Shown here in pieces: positions 21,755 to 25,892 of a stretch of 25,892 nt of DNA. The stretch spans positions 1 to 25,892 of the forward strand of contig JBLHHI010000042.1 of NCBI GenBank assembly GCA_047614125.1, read 5' to 3'. Source of the DNA: JBLHHI01 sp047614125. Its GTDB lineage: Bacteria; Bacteroidota; Bacteroidia; NS11-12g; UBA9320. Position 1 is the stretch's first letter, and each line of letters begins with the position of its first letter. The notes beneath the pieces were generated by a model that saw only the letters and a list, made by a program, of their open reading frames with translations, had not been told where the DNA came from and searched no databases. Position numbers and translations under genes: made by a program.

Positions 21755-21819
21755 GGTTAATGAAGGATGCATTCCTGAATAAGCCAATTCAACATTCAAA
21801 ATTTAAAATTCAAAATTTC
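21755..21819 (+). repeat. Direct repeat R2, right part
   Basis: Continues R2 after the element. The first 20 bases are identical to 20841-20860. An AT-rich low-complexity tail of AAATTTAAAATTC type follows. Confidence 0.7.
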
Positions 21820-21892
21820 TAAACTAAAGGTTGATTAATACGTAATATTTGATTCAACCCCAATTAGTAAGATAGCTTTTTGTCTTTTTAAA

Positions 21893-21900
21893 TACCTTTG
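21893..21900 (+). promoter_or_regulatory. Probable -7 element of the thiolase operon
   Basis: TACCTTTG is an exact TAnnTTTG, 16 bp before the thiolase ATG. No TTG is found at the -33 distance. Confidence 0.4.
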
Positions 21901-21916
21901 CCTGAAATAGCATTTC

Positions 21917-23119
21917 ATGAAAACAGCCTATATAATTGATGCCGTTCGAACGCCCGTTGGTAAGTTTGGTGGAAGCCTGGCAACCGTTCGGCCGGACGAC
22001 CTTGCCGCCCACGTAATTAAAGCCATCATTGCCCGAAATCCAACGTTGGATGTTGAACAAATTGAGGATGTAATTATGGGTGCCGCCAACCAAGCGGGAG
22101 AGGATAATAGAGATGTTGCCCGAATGGCGGTGTTGATGGCTGGTTTGCCAATTACCGTGCCGGGTGTTACCGTTAATAGGTTGTGTGCCAGTGGATTACA
22201 AGCCATTGGAGATGCGGCCAAAAATATTTTTTGCAACCAAGGTGAGATCTTTTTGGCGGGCGGGGTAGAAAGCATGACGCGCGCTCCCTTTGTAATGGCC
22301 AAGGCAAATTCGGCCTTCGATCGGAATCCCGAAATTTATGATACTTCGATTGGATGGCGATTTACGAACCCCAGGTTGGCTGCTGAATATCAACCCTTTG
22401 CCATGGGCGAAACTGCCGAAAATGTGGCTGAAAAATTTGGAATTAGCCGGGAAGATCAAGATGAGTTTTCTCATCAAACTCAGATGGAATACGACCAAGC
22501 GCATCGCACAGGAAGGTTTGAAGACGAATTGGTTTCTGTTGAGATTCCTCAACGAAAGGGAGATCCAATCATTTTTGATAAAGACGAACACCCTCGCTTA
22601 AGTTCAATTGAAAAGTTGGCTGCTCTAAATCCTGCCTTTCGTAAAGGTGGAACGGTTACCGCCGGAAATTCTTCGGGCATCAACGATGGCTCGGCTATGC
22701 TGCTCATGGCTTCTGAAGAAGCAGTTAAATCCATGAATCTAAACCCAATGGCTCGCGTGGTGAGCATAGCTGTTACGGGCGTTCACCCAGATATTATGGG
22801 CATTGGACCCGTTTCTGCAACGGCGAAAGCCTTGCAACGAGCCGGATTAAAAATAGAAGACATCGACCTCATAGAACTCAATGAAGCCTTTGCAGCACAA
22901 GCCTTGGCCTGTGCCCGTGAAATGAAACTTGATATGAACAAGGTGAACGTAAACGGTGGATCCATTGCCATCGGGCATCCATTGGGTGCCAGCGGCGCAC
23001 GTATTTCCACCACCCTTTTACACGAAATGGTTAAACGAAAGTCGAGATACGGCTTGGCAACGATGTGTGTTGGTGTGGGACAAGGAATGGCAGTGATTTA
23101 TGAAAACCTTCGTCGTTAA
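21917..23119 (+). CDS. Thiolase (acetyl-CoA C-acyltransferase, PcaF/PaaJ-like)
   Basis: 400 residues, ATG 21917. The active site residues are in place: nucleophile Cys90 in NRLCASG, NEAFAAQAL, His354 in GHPLGASG, and Cys384 in MCVGVGQG. The stretch NQAGEDNRDVARMA and GGVESMTRAPFVM resembles 3-oxoadipyl-CoA thiolases (PcaF/PaaJ) as well as general 3-ketoacyl-CoA thiolases. It cleaves a 3-oxoacyl-CoA with CoA, or works in reverse, in the cytoplasm. No aromatic-degradation or beta-oxidation partner genes are next to it, so the substrate is open. It heads a unit with truA (21 bp later) and an ABC exporter. Confidence 0.93.
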   Translation: MKTAYIIDAVRTPVGKFGGSLATVRPDDLAAHVIKAIIARNPTLDVEQIEDVIMGAANQAGEDNRDVARMAVLMAGLPITVPGVTVNRLCASGLQAIGDAAKNIFCNQGEIFLAGGVESMTRAPFVMAKANSAFDRNPEIYDTSIGWRFTNPRLAAEYQPFAMGETAENVAEKFGISREDQDEFSHQTQMEYDQAHRTGRFEDELVSVEIPQRKGDPIIFDKDEHPRLSSIEKLAALNPAFRKGGTVTAGNSSGINDGSAMLLMASEEAVKSMNLNPMARVVSIAVTGVHPDIMGIGPVSATAKALQRAGLKIEDIDLIELNEAFAAQALACAREMKLDMNKVNVNGGSIAIGHPLGASGARISTTLLHEMVKRKSRYGLATMCVGVGQGMAVIYENLRR

Positions 23120-23140
23120 TTAGCTTATAATCAATACTCT

Positions 23141-23896
23141 GTGAGCAGATACTTTATCGAACTCTCGTACAATGGCACGGATTTTCACGGCTGGCAGCGC
23201 CAACCTAACAGTGTTACGGTACAAGAAACCATTGAATTTGAACTTTCAAAAATTTATGGGGAAGAAATTAAAATAATGGGCTGTGGAAGAACGGATGCCG
23301 GCGTTCATGCCCAACAATTCTTTATGCATTTTGATACCGAAGTGGAGTATAAGAAGCAAACCTTGTTTCGACTCAACAAGATGCTGCCAAATGCCATTGC
23401 CTTGCATCGTGTGTTTAAAGTACCCAACAAGTTGAGTACTCGATTTGATGCCATTGAACGCACGTATCACTTCCACATTTCTTCTCAAAAAGATGCGTTT
23501 AAACATCCATTTCAATATTGGTCGAACCGTACCTACAACATGGCCGCAATGAACGAAGCAGCAATGTATTTGCTTGGAAACCAAGATTTTACATCCTTTT
23601 GTAAGAGTCATGCGCAGAATAAAACCATGATGTGTACCGTTTCGGAAGCGCATTGGATCGAAGAACAACACGAGTTGAAATTTGTGATTACGGCGAATCG
23701 TTTTTTACGAAACATGGTTCGAGCCATTGTTGGAAGCTTGCTTTCGGTTGGTTTGGGTAGGATGAGCATCGAAGAATTTAAAAATGTGATCGATGCACAA
23801 GATCGAAGAGCTGCAGGTGCATCTGCTCCGGCAAACGGATTATTTTTGCACCGCATTACCTACGATCAATCCAGGTGGATTGAATTAGAACCCTGA
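23141..23896 (+). CDS. truA: tRNA pseudouridine(38-40) synthase TruA
   Basis: 251 residues with a GTG start at 23141, giving MSRYFIELSYNGTDFHGWQRQ, the normal TruA N-terminus. The catalytic Asp52 lies in GCGRTDAGVHA. Later motifs include FDAIERTYHFHI, DFTSFCKSHAQNKTMMCTV and FLRNMVRAIVGSLLSVG. TruA converts uridines 38-40 in the anticodon arm to pseudouridine. Length is standard. It lies 21 bp after thiolase and 2 bp before the ABC exporter, so the three are probably one transcript. Confidence 0.95.
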   Translation: MSRYFIELSYNGTDFHGWQRQPNSVTVQETIEFELSKIYGEEIKIMGCGRTDAGVHAQQFFMHFDTEVEYKKQTLFRLNKMLPNAIALHRVFKVPNKLSTRFDAIERTYHFHISSQKDAFKHPFQYWSNRTYNMAAMNEAAMYLLGNQDFTSFCKSHAQNKTMMCTVSEAHWIEEQHELKFVITANRFLRNMVRAIVGSLLSVGLGRMSIEEFKNVIDAQDRRAAGASAPANGLFLHRITYDQSRWIELEP

Positions 23897-23898
23897 GT

Positions 23899-25674
23899 TT
23901 GAGCAGCGTAACAAATAATACAAAAGATAAAACCGGAGAAGCGCTTGATTTGCCGCTCTTATGGCGAATTGTCAAGCTGGCCAAACCCTATAAGACCTAC
24001 GGAATTTTAGCGGCTCTAACCACGTTAATTCTTGCGGTTATTGTTCCGGCACAACCCATCATCATCCAACGAACCATCGACAATTACGTGGCTATTGGAG
24101 ATTTGGAAGGACTCAACTTTATGTTGATTATCTTATTATCCATCCTCGTTTTTCAAACCATCATCATGTTTTTTAATACGTACTTAACCAATTGGTTGGG
24201 GCAAATGGTTGTGAATGATTTGCGGATGACGGTGTACAATCACCTTACCCGTTTGAGAGTTAAGTTTTATGATAAAACCGCCATAGGCACCATGGTAACC
24301 CGAAGTGTTTCGGATGTTGAAACCATTGCCAGCATTTTTTCGCAAGGGGTAATAACCATTTCTGGAGATTTGTTGCAATTGTTGGTTATTACCATCGTAA
24401 TGTTTGTTACGGATTGGAAGTTGTCGCTCATTTGCCTTTCGGTTTTGCCGTTGCTTTTTTACGCATCCAACCAGTTCAGAAAGGGTGTTAAGTCGGCCTT
24501 TCAACAAGTTCGAACGCAAATATCCCGATTAAACTCCTTCGTTCAAGAACATATATCTGGCATGGGCGTTGTTCAAATATTTAACCGGCAAGATGTTGAA
24601 TATGAGAAATTTAAGAAAATTAACTACCTTCATTTCCAGGCCAATAAAAAGGCGGTTTTTCACTACGCCATCTTCTTTCCAATTGTAGAGATCATTACGG
24701 CGACGTCCATTGGGATGTTGATTTGGTATGGTTCTAAAAACGCCGTTGACGGATCGGTTAGCCCGGGTACCATCGTGGCTTTTATATTGTATCTCAACAT
24801 GTTTTTTAGACCGCTGCGATTAATTGCAGATCGGTTTAACACCATTCAAATGGGCATGGTAGCATCAGAGCGGATTTTTAAACTCATTGATGATCACACG
24901 CACGACGAAGTTGGTGGAAAGTTTGCTGAAGAAATCAAAGGTTCCGTTCAATTTAGCAAGGTAAACTTTGGTTACAATGTCAACGAACTGGTTTTGAAAG
25001 ACATAAGTTTCGACGTTCCAGTGGGGAAAACGCTGGCCATTGTTGGGTCTACGGGCTCGGGAAAATCAACCATCGTAAATCTCTTAACCAATTTTTATCC
25101 CATCGAAAATGGATCGATTCAAGTAGATGGCGTTGAGATCAGTGATTGGGACTTGGCCTCGTTGCGTGGTCAGCTTGCCTTTGTTTTACAAGATGTTTTT
25201 CTTTTTTCGGGAAGCATTCGAGATAATATTAAGCTATTAAAACCACAGATTACGGATGAGGAAATGATTGCGGCATCGAAAGAAATTGGTGCACATCGGT
25301 TTATTTCTGGTTTGGAAGGTAGATACGATTTCAATGTGATGGAACGTGGATCATCCTTATCAGTTGGGCAACGACAGCTGATCTCTTTTGTTCGCGCTTT
25401 GGTCTTTAATCCTCGAATTTTGATCTTAGATGAAGCAACCTCATCAGTCGATTCAGAAACGGAAAGTCTCATTCAAGATGCGATCTCCAAGTTGATGAAA
25501 AATCGAACATCCATCGTTATTGCCCACCGATTAAGCACCATTCGCAATGCCGACCAAATTATGGTGCTTGGCAAAGGAAGGATCTTAGAAAAAGGCTCAC
25601 ACCACGATTTGATGGTTAAAAATGGAGTATACGCCGATATGCTTGAAAAACAGCAGCTGAGCATTGTAGACTAA
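23899..25674 (+). CDS. MsbA/MdlB-like ABC exporter half-transporter
   Basis: 591 residues with a TTG start at 23899, 2 bp after truA; no ATG occurs before the first membrane helix. An ABC exporter membrane domain with about six helices (residues 30-320), including the FYDKTAIGTMVTRSVSDVETI coupling region, is followed by a nucleotide-binding domain with Walker A GSTGSGKST, Q-loop FVLQDVFLF, signature LSVGQRQ, Walker B ILILDEATSSVD and H-loop AHRLSTI. It works as a dimer and exports a lipid, drug or peptide; the substrate cannot be told. LSVGQ in place of LSGGQ is a common variant. Its last codons run into a 16 bp tandem repeat. Confidence 0.93.
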   Translation: MSSVTNNTKDKTGEALDLPLLWRIVKLAKPYKTYGILAALTTLILAVIVPAQPIIIQRTIDNYVAIGDLEGLNFMLIILLSILVFQTIIMFFNTYLTNWLGQMVVNDLRMTVYNHLTRLRVKFYDKTAIGTMVTRSVSDVETIASIFSQGVITISGDLLQLLVITIVMFVTDWKLSLICLSVLPLLFYASNQFRKGVKSAFQQVRTQISRLNSFVQEHISGMGVVQIFNRQDVEYEKFKKINYLHFQANKKAVFHYAIFFPIVEIITATSIGMLIWYGSKNAVDGSVSPGTIVAFILYLNMFFRPLRLIADRFNTIQMGMVASERIFKLIDDHTHDEVGGKFAEEIKGSVQFSKVNFGYNVNELVLKDISFDVPVGKTLAIVGSTGSGKSTIVNLLTNFYPIENGSIQVDGVEISDWDLASLRGQLAFVLQDVFLFSGSIRDNIKLLKPQITDEEMIAASKEIGAHRFISGLEGRYDFNVMERGSSLSVGQRQLISFVRALVFNPRILILDEATSSVDSETESLIQDAISKLMKNRTSIVIAHRLSTIRNADQIMVLGKGRILEKGSHHDLMVKNGVYADMLEKQQLSIVD

Positions 25675-25675
25675 T

Positions 25676-25739
25676 AGATTTTTAGACTGAAAGATTTTTA
25701 GACTGAAAGATTTTTAGACTGAAAGATATTTAGACTAGA
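25676..25739 (+). repeat. Four tandem copies of a 16 bp unit
   Basis: The unit AGATTTTTAGACTGAA occurs exactly three times (25676-25691, 25692-25707, 25708-25723) and once with changes (25724-25739). It begins one base after the ABC exporter stop. A partial unit, TAGACTA, overlaps the last codons of that gene. Confidence 0.9.
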
Positions 25740-25814
25740 AGCAATGAAGATCGATTAAACTACATAAAAAGCGAGTCTATCCCGTATTTTGTGTTTGACT
25801 AAAAAATCAACATA

Positions 25815-25892
25815 TTAGTTTGCAGGGTTAATTCTTTCTTCGAAGTAAATATACAATTGATTATACACTTGGCTCCAGCCCATTCTGGATTT
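25815..25892 (-). CDS. Possible C-terminus of a minus-strand gene entering from the right
   Basis: The minus-strand frame is open from the window edge to TAA at 25817-25815 and gives 25 residues ending YFEERINPAN. GWSQVYNQLYIYFEE looks like a terminal amphipathic helix, as in SRPBCC/AHSA1-type proteins, but such a short match proves nothing. The preceding 25740-25814 shows no gene or clear terminator. Confidence 0.3.
   Translation of the reverse strand, partial: KSRMGWSQVYNQLYIYFEERINPAN

Noticed and set aside
22196..23013. Long minus-strand frames opposite the thiolase gene
   Set aside because: They are antisense shadows of a strongly conserved coding gene and carry no recognisable motifs.
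25676..25739. Possible CRISPR array
   Set aside because: The 16 bp units are directly adjacent with no spacers, and no cas genes are near; it is a simple tandem repeat.

Overview
This window reads as chromosomal DNA of a Bacteroidota bacterium, most likely in or near the Flavobacteriales. The evidence is a PorT-type gene of the type IX secretion system (T9SS), two proteins with T9SS C-terminal sorting domains, a DUF4293-type membrane protein, menaquinone (not ubiquinone) methyltransferase context, an endonuclease III of the flavobacterial type, no Shine-Dalgarno pattern, and promoters of the Bacteroidota kind (TAnnTTTG at -7). Species cannot be told from the sequence alone.

Layout. 1-243 is the tail of a T9SS type B secreted protein. 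250-2649 on the minus strand holds engB, a membrane glycosyltransferase and rsmG. Diverging from it, 2689-6707 is a plus-strand cluster: menG, porT, tgt, a four-helix-bundle gene and an LptF/LptG permease. 6845-8887 (minus) is a secreted beta-helix protein with its own terminator. 9057-10876 is sucC plus a YciO/Sua5-like gene. 10894-11922 (minus) is a lipoprotein pair, YceI then cytochrome c. 12321-12959 is nth (minus), diverging from a predicted outer-membrane protein (13009-13845). 13860-17949 (minus) is a tight operon of RNase R, a polyprenyl synthetase and a lipoate-protein ligase. 18603-20752 (minus) is a DUF4293 protein translationally coupled to a double-ATPase ABC protein. 20992-21485 is a frameshifted small exported protein. 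21917-25674 (plus) is thiolase, truA and an ABC exporter. A fragment of another minus-strand gene may enter at the right edge.

How it fits together. Most genes are core housekeeping: translation and tRNA/rRNA modification (rsmG, tgt, truA, YciO-like, EngB), RNA decay (rnr), energy and cofactors (menG, sucC, lplA, polyprenyl synthetase), repair (nth) and envelope biogenesis (LptF/G, ABC exporter). The secretion theme links PorT with the two T9SS cargo proteins.

The accessory signal is in the non-coding DNA. Ten transcription-unit heads carry an exact TAnnTTTG and an eleventh has one mismatch, and two or three of these elements lie so close to the start codon that leaderless mRNAs are predicted. 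17950-18602 is a repeat graveyard of REP-like palindromes. The strongest novelty is at 20824-21819. There a broken exported-protein gene sits between direct repeats, and one repeat copy is interrupted by a roughly 235 bp MITE-like element with perfect 15 bp inverted ends and a GGTTA target duplication. The same 15-mer recurs at 10878-10892, where it fills the gap between two convergent stop codons. I see no CRISPR array, tRNA, rRNA, full transposase or recognisable defence system.
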